A program made the position numbers and the translations under genes. DNA of 64,000 nt from Mycolicibacter sp. MU0083 (GTDB lineage: Bacteria > Actinomycetota > Actinomycetes > Mycobacteriales > Mycobacteriaceae), in the NCBI RefSeq assembly GCF_963378075.1, contig NZ_OY726394.1:4030001-4094000 (forward strand), written 5' to 3'. This document shows, piece after piece, positions 1 to 8,937 of the stretch. The stretch's first letter is position 1. Each line of letters opens with the position of its first letter. The notes beneath the pieces were generated by a model that saw only the letters and a program-made list of their open reading frames with translations, had not been told where the DNA came from and did no database searches.

Positions 1-561
1 AAGGACAAGCCCGGCGGCACCGTGGACTTCGGCGACATCGGGGCGGTGCCGGCGTGGCGCAACCTGCGGACGCCGCTGTCGGCGATTCCGGCCGAGGCCA
101 CCCAGATCCGCCTGGTGGTCCGCGACGACGACCTGGCGCCCCAGCACTGGATCGCGGTGACCCCGCCGCGGGTGCCGCAGCTGCAGACGCTGCAGGAGAC
201 GGTGGGCTCGTCGGATCCGGTGCTGCTGGACTGGTTGGTGGGGTTGGCGTTCCCGTGCCAGCGGCCGTTCGGGCACCGCAACGGGGTGACCGAGGTGCCC
301 AGGTGGCGGATCCTGCCGGACCGCTTCGGCGCGGAGGCGAACTCGCCGGTGATGGACAACAACGGTGGTGGCCCGCTGGGGATCACCGAGTTGTTGGTGC
401 GGGCGACGACGGTGCCCAGTTATCTGAACCACGACTGGTTCCGGGACTGGGGCGCGCTGCAGCAGTTGACGCCGTACTACCCGGCGGCGACGGTCGCGGA
501 GCTGGAGTTGGGGACCGCGGTGCGGTCCGGGTTGTGGAGCCCGGCGCCGCTGCGGCACTGA
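1..561 (+). CDS. embC: Arabinosyltransferase EmbC, C-terminal fragment (5' truncated by window edge)
   Basis: The reading frame is open from base 1 and ends at TGA 559-561, so only the last 186 residues are present. They form the periplasmic C-terminal carbohydrate-binding domain of Emb arabinosyltransferases. Both embA and embB downstream share the same blocks: WRNLR, a W-I-A-x-TPPRVP stretch, a PVLLDW segment, FPCQRP, and a final SGLWSPAPLRH. EmbC polymerises arabinan of lipoarabinomannan from decaprenyl-phosphoryl-arabinose at the outer face of the membrane. The assignment to EmbC rather than a paralogue rests on position, because the conserved mycobacterial order is embC-embA-embB and two full emb genes follow. 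The catalytic GT-C part lies outside the window. Unusually, about 920 bp separate it from embA. Confidence 0.9.
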   Translation, partial: KDKPGGTVDFGDIGAVPAWRNLRTPLSAIPAEATQIRLVVRDDDLAPQHWIAVTPPRVPQLQTLQETVGSSDPVLLDWLVGLAFPCQRPFGHRNGVTEVPRWRILPDRFGAEANSPVMDNNGGGPLGITELLVRATTVPSYLNHDWFRDWGALQQLTPYYPAATVAELELGTAVRSGLWSPAPLRH

Positions 562-568
562 GCCGGCG

Positions 569-916
569 CCCGGCGTCGTCCCGCGCGTCCCGCCCGGCTC
601 GCGGTTCCCACCTGCCCCTCGCGCCCCCGGTCTGGACCATGTGGCGTTGTGCCCGCCTCTGAGCGACAACGCGTTACCTCGGGTACCACCCGGCGTCGTC
701 TCGGGCACCCCACCGGACTCGCGGTTCCCACCTGCCCCTCGCGCCCCCGGTCTGGACCATGTGGCGTTGTGCCCGCCTCTGAGCGACAACGCGTTACCTC
801 GGGTACCACCCGGCGTCGTCTCGGGCACCCCACCGGACTCGCGGTTCCCACCTGCCCCTCGCGCCCCCGGTCTGGACCATGTGGCGTTGTGCCCGCCTCT
901 GAGCGACAACGCGTTA
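569..916 (+). repeat. 120-bp direct tandem repeat array
   Basis: Bases 601-720 and 721-840 are identical 120-bp units. A third copy, 841-916, is identical until it breaks off after GCGTTA. A degraded partial unit lies at 569-600. Each unit contains a CTCTGAGCGACAACGCGTTA block. This array fills the space between the embC stop and the small gene at 958. The open frames across it are by-products of the 120-bp (multiple of three) period, and I see no convincing gene in it. Confidence 0.95.
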
Positions 917-957
917 TCGCGGGCGACCATGTCGGACCCCGGTGCCAGCGTGGGTGC

Positions 958-1278
958 ATGACGAACGCGATAACACTGCGCGGCATCGAACTGCGCTACG
1001 TCCTCACCCTTTTCCTGCACCACCGCGACTGCCCGGCCAGCATCGGCGAGATGGCCGACGAACTGCAGTCGCGCGGCTTCACGGTTCGCGGGCGGCCGTC
1101 CAAGGCGATCTCGGACGCGCTGCGCTGGGAATGCAACATCGGCCGGGTGTACCGCCGCGGGCGGGGCCGCTACGGGCCGGCGTACATGCCGCGCAGTACC
1201 GAGCATCGGATGCATCAGCGCGTGATGGCGTTGCGCGCCCGCGCCGCCGAACTCAACGTCCCGAGCGCGCCGCCGTAG
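958..1278 (+). CDS. Small hypothetical protein, possibly winged-helix-like
   Basis: ATG at 958 and TAG at 1276 give 106 residues; the open frame extends upstream only through the repeat array, so I chose the first ATG after the repeats. I do not recognise the family with certainty. The middle of the protein, an IGEMADELQSRGF segment followed by SKAISDALRWE, looks like two helices of a helix-turn-helix or winged-helix fold. The C-terminal half is rich in Arg and His. No signal peptide or membrane segment is visible. It sits between direct repeats (569-916) and an inverted copy of the same element (1305-1362), inside the normally compact embC-embA junction, which suggests a later arrival. A function in DNA binding is inference only. 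Confidence 0.6.
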   Translation: MTNAITLRGIELRYVLTLFLHHRDCPASIGEMADELQSRGFTVRGRPSKAISDALRWECNIGRVYRRGRGRYGPAYMPRSTEHRMHQRVMALRARAAELNVPSAPP

Positions 1279-1304
1279 CCGCCCCACCCCTCCCGCGGCC
1301 TGAC

Positions 1305-1362
1305 ATAACGTCCAGCTGTCGCTCAGAGGCGGGCACAACTCCCTATGGTCCAGACCCGGGAC
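1305..1362 (-). repeat. Inverted, diverged copy of the 120-bp repeat core
   Basis: The sequence around TCGCTCAGAGGCGGGCACAA, followed by a TATGGTCCAGACC stretch, is the reverse complement of the core of the 569-916 repeats with a few changes. The small gene at 958-1278 therefore lies between oppositely oriented copies. The copy is also within 180 bp upstream of embA and may overlap its promoter region. Confidence 0.85.
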
Positions 1363-1481
1363 GCACGGGACATCCGGGGCCGATGAGACGGGTGGGGGCA
1401 ACGGGGCCCCGCGGAACCGGTTCGGCCCCGGCCGGGACGGGTTCCCCGTACCGGTAGTCCGGTCGCATAACATCGAGGCTC

Positions 1482-4400
1482 GTGTCCTCCACCCAAGAAC
1501 GGCCCCAGGACCAGCCCCAGCAGCGTTATCGGATCGCCCGGCTGATCGCGGTGATAGCCGGGATCGCCGGCGTCCTGCTCTGCGGCGTCACCCCGCTGCT
1601 CCCGGTCGAACAGACCACCGCGACCATCGCCTGGCCGCAGGGACTCGACGCCGACGGCCACATCACCGACGTCACCGCCCCGCTGGTCTCCGGTGCACCC
1701 CGCAGCCTGGACATCACCGTCCCCTGCGCGGCCATCGCCACCCTGCCCGACAAGGGCGGCCTGGTGCTGTCCACCGTGCCCGCGGGCGGCGTCGACGCCA
1801 CCGCGCACGGCCTGTTCGTGCTGGCCAACAAGACCACCGTCACCGCCGCCTACCGCGACCACGTCGCCGCGGCGATCCCCCGCAGCAAGCTCGGCGACTG
1901 CACCGAACTGCACCTGTGGGCCGACGCCGGCGGTGTCGGCGCGGACTTCGTCGGCATCGCCGACGCCAACGGCACCCTGCCGACCGAGAACAAACCGCAG
2001 ATCGGCGGCGTCTTCACCGACCTGAAGATCGGCCCGCAGCCGGGCCTGAGCGCCCGCATCGACATCGACACCCGGTTCATCACCGCCCCCACCACGCTCA
2101 AAGCCGCCGTGATGGCCCTCGGCGTGCTCGCGGTGCTGGCCGCGATCCTGGCACTGAGCGTGCTGGACCGCCGCCAACACCGCGCCCCGCGCAGTTGGCG
2201 GCATCGGCTCAAGGCCAACCCCGTCATCTGGCTGGCCGATGCCGGCGTGCTGGCCGCCCTGGCGCTGTGGCACGTCATCGGCGCCATCTCCAGCGACGAC
2301 GGCTACAACCTGACCATGGCGCGCAACGTCGCCCAGGCCGGCTACGTCGCCAACTACTACCGGTTCTTCGGCACCACCGAGGCCCCGTTCGACTGGTACC
2401 CCACCCTGCTGGGGCACCTGAGCACCATCAGCACCGCCGGGGTGTGGATGCGACTGCCCGCCACGCTGGCCGGCATGGCCTGCTGGCTGATCATCAGCCG
2501 CGTGATGCTGCCCCGCCTGGGCCGACTCTCCGGCAACCGGGTCGCGGTACTCACCGCCGCGATGATGTTCCTGGCCGCGTGGCTGCCGTTCAACAACGGC
2601 CTGCGGCCCGAACCGCTGATCGCCCTGGGCACGCTGGGAGTCTGGGTGCTGGTGGAGCGCACCATCGCCACCCGGCGACTGGTTCCCGCGGCGCTCGCCA
2701 TCGTGGTGGCGGTCTTCACCGTGACGCTGGCCCCGCACGGGCTGATCGCGCTGGCCCCGCTGCTGACCGGTTCGCGCGCCATCGAAGGCGTGATCCGCCG
2801 ACGCCGCGGCACCGACGGCCTACTGGCCCCGCTGGCGGTGCTGGCCGCGGCGGCCTCGCTGATCGCGGTCGTGGTGTGCCGGTGCCAGAGCCTGGCAGCG
2901 GTCGCCGAATCCGCCCGCATCAAATACGTCGTCGGCCCCACCATCGCCTGGTACCAGGAATTCCTGCGCTACTACTTCCTGACCGTCGAGGAGAACGTCG
3001 ACGCCTCGATGACGCGGCGCTTCGCCGTGCTGGTGCTGCTGTTCTGCATGTTCGCCATGCTGGTGATCCTGCTGCGGCGCGGCCGGATCAGCGGGGTGGC
3101 CGGTGGCCCGGCCTGGCGGCTGATCGGCTCCACCGCGGTGGGCCTGCTGCTGCTGACGTTCACCCCCACCAAATGGGCGGTGCAGTTCGGCGGGTTCGCC
3201 GGGCTGGCCGGCGCGCTGGCCGCGGTCACCGCGTTCACCTTCGCCCGCGTCGGGCTGCACAGCCGACGCAACATGACCCTCTACGTCACCGCGCTGCTGT
3301 TCCTGGTGGCCTGGGCGACCTCCGGCGTCAACGGCTGGTTCTACGTCGGCGGCTACGGCGTGCCGTGGTTCGACATCCCCCCGGTGATCGCCAGCCGCCC
3401 GGTGACGTCGATGTTCCTGGCGGCCTCGATCGCCGGCGGCCTGCTCGCCGGCTGGCAGCACTTCCGGCTGGACTACGCCGGCCACACCCAGGTGGCCCCG
3501 ACCCGGCGCAACCGGATCCTGGCGTCCACCCCACTACTGGTGGTGTCCAGCCTGATGGTGCTGCTGATGGTCGGCTCGATGGCCAAGGCCGCAGCCGGCC
3601 GCTACCCGGCCTACACCACCGCCCGGGCCAACGCCGAAGCCCTGATGTCGGGCCTGAGCAGCTGCGCCATGGCCGACGACGTGCTGGCCGAACCCGACAC
3701 CAATGCGGGCCTGCTGCAACCGGTTCCGGGCCAGACCTACGGCGAGCTGGGCCCCTTGGGCGGCGCCGACCCGTACGGCTTCGACCCCAACGCCGTCGAC
3801 GAGGACCTGACCAGCCTGGCGGTGATCGCCAAGCCCGGTGTGCCCAACGCCGACGCCTCCCCCAACAAGCCCAGCGCGAACCAGAGCGACGCGGCGGGCA
3901 CCGCCGGCGGCACGATCCCCGACGACGCCCCCGACGGCGTCAACGGCTCCCGGGTGGCCCTGCCGTTCGGCCTGGATCCGGCGCTCACCCCGGTGCTGGG
4001 CTCCTACCAGGAGCAGGTGGCCGCGCACGCCACCTCGGTCTGGTACCGGCTGCCGGAACCGTCGAGCGACCGGGCGCCCATCGTCGTCGTCACCGCCGCC
4101 GGCGCCATCTGGTCGCACGGCGAGGACGGCAAGCTCGACTACGGCCAGCCGCTGAAACTCGAGTGGGGCACCACCGCCGACGACGGCACCGTGCAGTCCA
4201 GCGGCGAGGTCGAGCCCATCGACATCGGCCCGCAGAACTCCTGGCGCAACCTGCGGTTCCCGCTGGCGTGGGCGCCGCCGGGCACCGACGTGGTGCGCAT
4301 CGTCGCCAACGACCCCAACCTGTCCACCGAACAGTGGATCGCGTTCACCCCGCCGCGGGTGCCGGTGGTGGCGACCATCCAGCAACTGATGGGCTCGCAG

Positions 4401-4763
4401 ACCCCGGTGCTGATGGACATCGCCGTCGCCGCGAACTTCCCGTGCCAGCGGCCGTTCAGCGAACATCTCGGCGTCGCCGAACTGCCCGAGTACCGGATCA
4501 TGCCGGATCACAAGCAGACCGCGGCGTCGTCGAACCTGTGGCAGTCCGCCGAGGACGGCGGGCCGTTCATGATCACCCAGGCGATGCTGTGGACCACCAC
4601 CGTCCCGACCTACCTGCGCGATGACTGGTATCGCGACTGGGGTGCGGTCGAGGCCTACCACCGACTGATCCCCGCCAAGGCGGCGCCCGACGCGCAGATC
4701 GAGCAGGGCACCGTCACCGCTTCCGGCTGGAGCCGGCCCGGACCGATTCGAGCACTGCCATGA
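1482..4763 (+). CDS. embA: Arabinosyltransferase EmbA
   Basis: The protein has 1,093 residues, matching EmbA of M. tuberculosis (about 1,094). It is a GT-C family integral membrane enzyme that, paired with EmbB, adds the alpha-1,3 arabinose branch of the arabinogalactan hexa-arabinofuranosyl motif using decaprenyl-phosphoryl-arabinose. Visible order: an N-terminal transmembrane helix with a PLLPVEQTTATI block, a periplasmic N domain, the catalytic SSDDGY motif (Asp272-Asp273), a multi-helix membrane core including WLPFNNGLRPE, and a C-terminal carbohydrate-binding domain ending SGWSRPGPIRALP. The start is GTG at 1482; no earlier start fits the conserved N-terminus. The stop overlaps the embB start by 4 nt (ATGA), indicating translational coupling. 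The gap to embC is expanded by repeats and a small gene, so embA may need its own promoter in 1279-1481. Confidence 0.95.
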   Translation: MSSTQERPQDQPQQRYRIARLIAVIAGIAGVLLCGVTPLLPVEQTTATIAWPQGLDADGHITDVTAPLVSGAPRSLDITVPCAAIATLPDKGGLVLSTVPAGGVDATAHGLFVLANKTTVTAAYRDHVAAAIPRSKLGDCTELHLWADAGGVGADFVGIADANGTLPTENKPQIGGVFTDLKIGPQPGLSARIDIDTRFITAPTTLKAAVMALGVLAVLAAILALSVLDRRQHRAPRSWRHRLKANPVIWLADAGVLAALALWHVIGAISSDDGYNLTMARNVAQAGYVANYYRFFGTTEAPFDWYPTLLGHLSTISTAGVWMRLPATLAGMACWLIISRVMLPRLGRLSGNRVAVLTAAMMFLAAWLPFNNGLRPEPLIALGTLGVWVLVERTIATRRLVPAALAIVVAVFTVTLAPHGLIALAPLLTGSRAIEGVIRRRRGTDGLLAPLAVLAAAASLIAVVVCRCQSLAAVAESARIKYVVGPTIAWYQEFLRYYFLTVEENVDASMTRRFAVLVLLFCMFAMLVILLRRGRISGVAGGPAWRLIGSTAVGLLLLTFTPTKWAVQFGGFAGLAGALAAVTAFTFARVGLHSRRNMTLYVTALLFLVAWATSGVNGWFYVGGYGVPWFDIPPVIASRPVTSMFLAASIAGGLLAGWQHFRLDYAGHTQVAPTRRNRILASTPLLVVSSLMVLLMVGSMAKAAAGRYPAYTTARANAEALMSGLSSCAMADDVLAEPDTNAGLLQPVPGQTYGELGPLGGADPYGFDPNAVDEDLTSLAVIAKPGVPNADASPNKPSANQSDAAGTAGGTIPDDAPDGVNGSRVALPFGLDPALTPVLGSYQEQVAAHATSVWYRLPEPSSDRAPIVVVTAAGAIWSHGEDGKLDYGQPLKLEWGTTADDGTVQSSGEVEPIDIGPQNSWRNLRFPLAWAPPGTDVVRIVANDPNLSTEQWIAFTPPRVPVVATIQQLMGSQTPVLMDIAVAANFPCQRPFSEHLGVAELPEYRIMPDHKQTAASSNLWQSAEDGGPFMITQAMLWTTTVPTYLRDDWYRDWGAVEAYHRLIPAKAAPDAQIEQGTVTASGWSRPGPIRALP

Positions 4764-7700
4764 CGCCGCCCGTGACCGACCGCGACATCACACTGACCCG
4801 TTGGGTGGCCGTCATCGCCGGCCTGGTGGGCTTCCTGCTGTCGGTGGCCACCCCCCTGCTGCCGGTGGTGCAGACCACCGCCACGCTGAACTGGCCGCAA
4901 CACGGCGACCTGGGCAGCGTCAACGCCCCGCTGATCTCCCAGACCCCGATCTCGCTGACGGTCACGGCGCCGTGCGCGCTGGTGCGCGATCTGCCGGCAG
5001 AAGGCGGCACGCTGCTGTCCACCGCGCCGGCCAAAGGAAAGGACGCCGCGCTCAACGGGCTGTTCATCACCGTCACCGAGAAGCGGGTGGACGTCACCGA
5101 CCGCAACGTGGTGCTGGCCACCGCCCCGCGGGCCAAGGTGGAGGGACCGGACTGCACCGACATCGAGGTCACCTCCTCGCACGAGGGCACCTACGCCACC
5201 ATCGGCGGGATCACGCAACGCTACGGCTGGGGCGACCCGAACCTGCGCCCGCAGATCGTCGGCGTGTTCTCCGACCTGAAAGGCCCCGCCCCCGAGGGTC
5301 TTTCACTGACCGCCGAGATCGACACCCGATTCACCACCCAGCCGACCGCGTTGAAGCGGATCGCGATCTACACCGCCATCCTGGCGACGGTGATCGCGGT
5401 GTTGGCGCTGTGGCGCCTGGACCGCCTCGACGGCCGGCGGATGCACAAGCTGATCCCGTCGCGCTGGCGGTTCTTCAGCGCCGCCGACGTGGCCGTGGTC
5501 CTGGGCTTCGTGGTCTGGTACGTGATCGGGGCCAATTCCAGCGACGACGGCTACATCCTCGGCATGGCGCGCGTCGCCGACCACGCCGGCTACATGAGCA
5601 ACTACTTCCGCTGGTTCGGCAGCCCCGAAGACCCCTTCGGCTGGTACTACAACCTGCTGGCGCTGATGACGCACGTCTCCGACACCAGCCTGTGGATCCG
5701 ACTGCCGGACCTGGTCGCCGGGCTGCTGTGCTGGCTGCTGTTGAGCCGCGAAGTGCTGCCCCGGTTCGGTCCGGCGGTCGCGGCGTCGCGGCCCGCGCTG
5801 TGGGCGGCCGGCATGACACTGCTGGCGGCCTGGATGCCGTTCAACAACGGCCTGCGCCCCGAGGGCATCATCGCGGTCGGCTCGCTGATCACCTACGTGC
5901 TGGTGGAGCGGGCCATCATCTCCGGCCGGCTGACCCCGGCGGCGCTGGCCATCATCTGCGCGGCGTTCACCCTGGGCATCCAGCCGACCGGGCTGATCGC
6001 GGTGGCCGCGCTGCTGGCCGGTGGCCGCCCGCTGCTGCGAATCCTGGTGCGCCGCCACCGGGTACACGGCACCTGGCCACTGGTGTCGCCGCTGCTGGCC
6101 GCCGGCGCGGTGATCCTGACCGTGGTCTTCGCCGACCAGACCATTCGCGCCGTGCTGGAAGCCACCAAGGTGCGCACCGCGATCGGCCCCAGCCAGGCCT
6201 GGTACACCGAGAACCTGCGCTACTACTACCTGTTCCTGCCGACCGTGGACGGTTCGCTGTCGCGACGCTTCGGCATGCTGATCTGCCTGCTGTGCCTGTT
6301 CACCGCGATGTTCGTCATGTTGCGGCGCAAGCGGATTCCCGGGATCGCCAGCGGGCCGGTGTGGCGGCTGATGGGCGTGATCTTCGCGACCATGTTCTCG
6401 CTGATGTTCGCCCCCACCAAGTGGGTGCACCACCTGGGCCTGTTCGCCGCGGTGGCCGGGGCGATGGCGGCGCTGACGACGGTGCTGGTCTCCCGGCAGG
6501 TGGTGCGCTGGTCGCGGAACCGGATGGCGTTCGCCGCGGCCGTCCTGTTCGTGTTGGCACTGTGTTTCGCCACCACCAACGGTTGGTGGTACGTCTCCAG
6601 CTACGGGGTGCCGTTCAACGCCGACATGCCGCGGATCGGCGGGATGACCGTCAGCACCATCTTGTTCGCGATGTTCGCGGTGACGGCCGGCTGGGCGGCC
6701 TGGCTGCACTTCGCGCCGCGGGACCGCGGCGAGGGCCGGGCGGCGCGGTTGTTGACCGCCGCGCCGGTGCCGGTGGCCGCCGGTTTCATGGTGTGCGTGT
6801 TCGTCGGGTCGATGGTGGCCGGGATCGTGCGCGAATACCCGACCTACTCCAACGGCCTGGCCAACGTGCGCGGGTTGTTCGGCGGCTGCAGTCAAGCCGA
6901 CTACGTGCTGGTCGAGCCCGACCCCAACGACGGCGCGCTGACCCCGCTGCCCGGCGAGTACGGCGAGCTGGGCCCGCTGGGCGGCAGTGACCCGGTCGGG
7001 TTCACCGCCAACGGGGTGCCGGAGAAGGTGGTGGCCGAGTCGCTGCGGATCACCGTCACCCAGCCGGGCACCGACTACGACTGGGACGCCCCGAAGAAGC
7101 TGAAGACGGCCGGTGTCAACGGTTCCAAGGTGCCGCTGCCCTACGGGCTGGACCCGGCCCGCATCCCGCTGGCCGGCAGCTACTCCACCGACGGCCAGCA
7201 GGAGTCCAAGCTGACCTCGGCCTGGTACTCGCTACCCGCGGCCGATGACGCGCATCCGCTGATCGCGGTGACCGCCGCCGGCACCATCGCCGGCAACAGC
7301 GTGCTCAAGGGCTACACCACCGGCCAGGACGTGCAGCTCGAATACGGCGTGCCCGGACCCGACGGCACGGTGGTGCCCGGCGGGCGGCTGGTGCCCTACG
7401 ACCTGTTCGGCGAGTGGCCGCGGATGTGGCGCAACCTGCGCTACCCGCGGGCCGACATCCCGGCCGACGCCGTCGCCGTTCGCATTGTGGCGGTGGACAA
7501 GTCGCTGAACCCGCGGGACTGGATCGCGTTCACCCCGCCGCGGCTGCCGGAGGTCAAGACCCTCCAGGAGTACGTCGGCTCCGAGCAGCCGGTGCTGCTG
7601 GACTGGGCCGTGGGCCTGGCGTTCCCGTGCCAGCATCCGATGCTGCACGCCAACGGCGTCACCGAGGTGCCCAAGTACCGGATCACCCCGGACTACAACG

Positions 7701-7939
7701 CCAAGAAGCAGGACACCGACAGCTGGCAGGACGGCGTCAACGGCGGCCTGCTGGGCATCTCCGACATGCTGCTGCGGGCGCACGTCATGGCGACCTACCT
7801 CAACCACGACTGGGGCCGCGACTGGGGTTCGCTGCGGCAGTTCGAGGTGATCGCCCCGGCGACGACCGCGGAGCTCGAGCTCGGCAGCGTCACCCGCAGC
7901 GGCTGGTGGTCCCCCGGCGAGATCCGCATCAAGGCTTAG
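4760..7939 (+). CDS. embB: Arabinosyltransferase EmbB (ethambutol target)
   Basis: The protein has 1,059 residues, roughly 40 shorter than M. tuberculosis EmbB; the shortening appears to lie in the N-terminus and a cytoplasmic linker. It works with EmbA in arabinan branching of arabinogalactan. The GT-C catalytic motif is SSDDGYILGMARVADHAGY, with Asp262-Asp263. By alignment from memory, Met269 corresponds to the M. tuberculosis Met306 ethambutol-resistance position, and Ile266/Leu267 match the susceptible-type residues. A WMPFNNGLRPEG loop, an APTKWVHH block and a C-terminal carbohydrate-binding domain (FPCQHP; SGWWSPGEIRIKA end) are present. The start ATG overlaps the embA stop. Downstream lies a 15-bp inverted repeat shared with the convergent oxidase-like operon. 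Confidence 0.96.
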   Translation: MTPPVTDRDITLTRWVAVIAGLVGFLLSVATPLLPVVQTTATLNWPQHGDLGSVNAPLISQTPISLTVTAPCALVRDLPAEGGTLLSTAPAKGKDAALNGLFITVTEKRVDVTDRNVVLATAPRAKVEGPDCTDIEVTSSHEGTYATIGGITQRYGWGDPNLRPQIVGVFSDLKGPAPEGLSLTAEIDTRFTTQPTALKRIAIYTAILATVIAVLALWRLDRLDGRRMHKLIPSRWRFFSAADVAVVLGFVVWYVIGANSSDDGYILGMARVADHAGYMSNYFRWFGSPEDPFGWYYNLLALMTHVSDTSLWIRLPDLVAGLLCWLLLSREVLPRFGPAVAASRPALWAAGMTLLAAWMPFNNGLRPEGIIAVGSLITYVLVERAIISGRLTPAALAIICAAFTLGIQPTGLIAVAALLAGGRPLLRILVRRHRVHGTWPLVSPLLAAGAVILTVVFADQTIRAVLEATKVRTAIGPSQAWYTENLRYYYLFLPTVDGSLSRRFGMLICLLCLFTAMFVMLRRKRIPGIASGPVWRLMGVIFATMFSLMFAPTKWVHHLGLFAAVAGAMAALTTVLVSRQVVRWSRNRMAFAAAVLFVLALCFATTNGWWYVSSYGVPFNADMPRIGGMTVSTILFAMFAVTAGWAAWLHFAPRDRGEGRAARLLTAAPVPVAAGFMVCVFVGSMVAGIVREYPTYSNGLANVRGLFGGCSQADYVLVEPDPNDGALTPLPGEYGELGPLGGSDPVGFTANGVPEKVVAESLRITVTQPGTDYDWDAPKKLKTAGVNGSKVPLPYGLDPARIPLAGSYSTDGQQESKLTSAWYSLPAADDAHPLIAVTAAGTIAGNSVLKGYTTGQDVQLEYGVPGPDGTVVPGGRLVPYDLFGEWPRMWRNLRYPRADIPADAVAVRIVAVDKSLNPRDWIAFTPPRLPEVKTLQEYVGSEQPVLLDWAVGLAFPCQHPMLHANGVTEVPKYRITPDYNAKKQDTDSWQDGVNGGLLGISDMLLRAHVMATYLNHDWGRDWGSLRQFEVIAPATTAELELGSVTRSGWWSPGEIRIKA

Positions 7940-7947
7940 CCCTCACT

Positions 7948-8013
7948 GGCGCGAGCGTGCGTGTCTGTACACGACACGCCGGGTCAAACCGGCATTCTAC
8001 GCACGCTCGCGCC
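7948..8013. terminator. Palindromic repeat between convergent embB and oxidase-like operon
   Basis: GGCGCGAGCGTGCGT (7948-7962) pairs perfectly with its reverse complement at 7999-8013, with a 36-nt loop that contains CCGGGTCAAACCGG. The hairpin sits between convergent stop codons and probably terminates both transcripts. A related palindrome occurs at 14366-14431, so this is also a dispersed repeat. There is no run of T, as is common in mycobacteria. Confidence 0.7.
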
Positions 8014-8040
8014 CGGCGATCGGCCCGCCCAGAACCGACC

Positions 8041-8340
8041 TCAGAACAGGTAGATCACGAACGCCGTCACCAGCAGCGCGGCCAGCCAACCGTCGGTGGC
8101 CCGCTTAACCCAGCGCGGCGCGGTGCGGACCTCCATGAAGTGGCTGAAGATCATCCGCGACTTCACGAACGTCAGCACCAGCACCAGCGCCGTGACCGGC
8201 GTACTGGCCTGCGCGGTGTGCGTCAGGTGAGCCGGGGCCAGAGTCCACGAGCCGAGCGTGATCGCCACCAACGCCAGCCAGACCCAGGTCAACGACCGCG
8301 CGGTCTCCTCGGGTGGTCGGGGGGATGCCAAGACTGTCAT
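8041..8340 (-). CDS. Cytochrome c oxidase subunit IV-like small membrane protein
   Basis: This 99-residue protein starts at ATG 8340. It has three predicted transmembrane segments, of which the first two include WVWLALVAITLGSW and ALVLVLTFVKSRMIF. The third is AALLVTAFVIYLF at the C-terminus. The short KSRMIFSHFMEVR loop between helices 2 and 3 is typical of prokaryotic COX4 or CyoD-like subunits, which assist assembly or stability of haem-copper oxidases. It begins 2 nt after the stop of the subunit III-like gene, so the two are cotranscribed. No subunit I or II gene is present nearby. The partner enzyme is unknown. Confidence 0.75.
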   Translation of the reverse strand: MTVLASPRPPEETARSLTWVWLALVAITLGSWTLAPAHLTHTAQASTPVTALVLVLTFVKSRMIFSHFMEVRTAPRWVKRATDGWLAALLVTAFVIYLF

Positions 8341-8342
8341 GT

Positions 8343-8918
8343 TCACCTCATCACGTAGAGCAGACCGAAGATGATGACCCACAGCAGATCCACCATGTGC
8401 CAGTAGAGTGCGCCCGACTCGATGATCATGATGCGGCGGCGGCCGGGATTCCCCAGCTCTCGCACCACAATCCCCAACACGATCAGGCCGATCAGCACGT
8501 GCACCAGGTGTACTCCGGTGATCACGTAGTAAAACGAGAAGAACATCTCGGAATTGGTGTGTCCGGCAACGATCTTGGTGGCCCACTCATAGCTTTTCAA
8601 GATCATGAACAGCACGCCGCCCGCGGCCCCGGCATAGGCGAGCCGCACCGCCGAGTCAGTGTTGTCGGCTCGCGCAGCCAGCACGCAGCGGGCCACGAAC
8701 CAGGAACTGGTCAACAGCACCACGGTGTTGATGACGCCGATGTTGACGTTGAGATGTTGTTGGGCCGCCAGGAATTCGTCCGGGCTCATGGCGCGGTAGA
8801 CCAGGAAGATCAGGAAGTAGCCGGCGAAGATGACCAGATCGCCGAGCACCATCACCCAGATGTGGACGTCGCCCGGCAGGCGGGTCCGCGGGGCGGTCAG
8901 AGCGTCGAGTTGCAGCAT
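8343..8918 (-). CDS. Cytochrome c oxidase subunit III-like (CtaE/NorE family) protein
   Basis: The protein has 191 residues with five predicted transmembrane helices. The start at 8918 (MLQLDALTAPRTRLPGDVHI) is favoured over an upstream in-frame start because an AAGGA ribosome-binding site lies just before it. Family signatures include a W-x-MVLGDLVIFAGYF first helix, SYEWATKI, a VLIGLIVLGIVVRE helix and a final W-H-MVDLLWVIIF helix. The closest match by pattern is the short subunit III/NorE class linked to nitric oxide reductases or other haem-copper enzymes. Here it has no catalytic subunit beside it. It is the third gene of a four-gene minus-strand operon. Confidence 0.8.
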   Translation of the reverse strand: MLQLDALTAPRTRLPGDVHIWVMVLGDLVIFAGYFLIFLVYRAMSPDEFLAAQQHLNVNIGVINTVVLLTSSWFVARCVLAARADNTDSAVRLAYAGAAGGVLFMILKSYEWATKIVAGHTNSEMFFSFYYVITGVHLVHVLIGLIVLGIVVRELGNPGRRRIMIIESGALYWHMVDLLWVIIFGLLYVMR

Positions 8919-8937
8919 TGGTTTTCCTTCCCCGGTC

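Noticed and set aside
569..916. The 120-bp array as a CRISPR
   Set aside because: The whole 120-bp unit is repeated; there are no unique spacers between short repeats and no cas genes nearby.
641..961. Two open frames running through the 120-bp repeats as repeat proteins
   Set aside because: A 120-bp period keeps any frame open across the array; the encoded repeats lack ribosome-binding sites and extend only as far as the array.
1323..4661. Long open frames of 375 to 902 codons overlapping embA on both strands
   Set aside because: They overlap a full-length conserved gene, have repetitive Gly/Arg/Pro composition and no recognisable start context or family.
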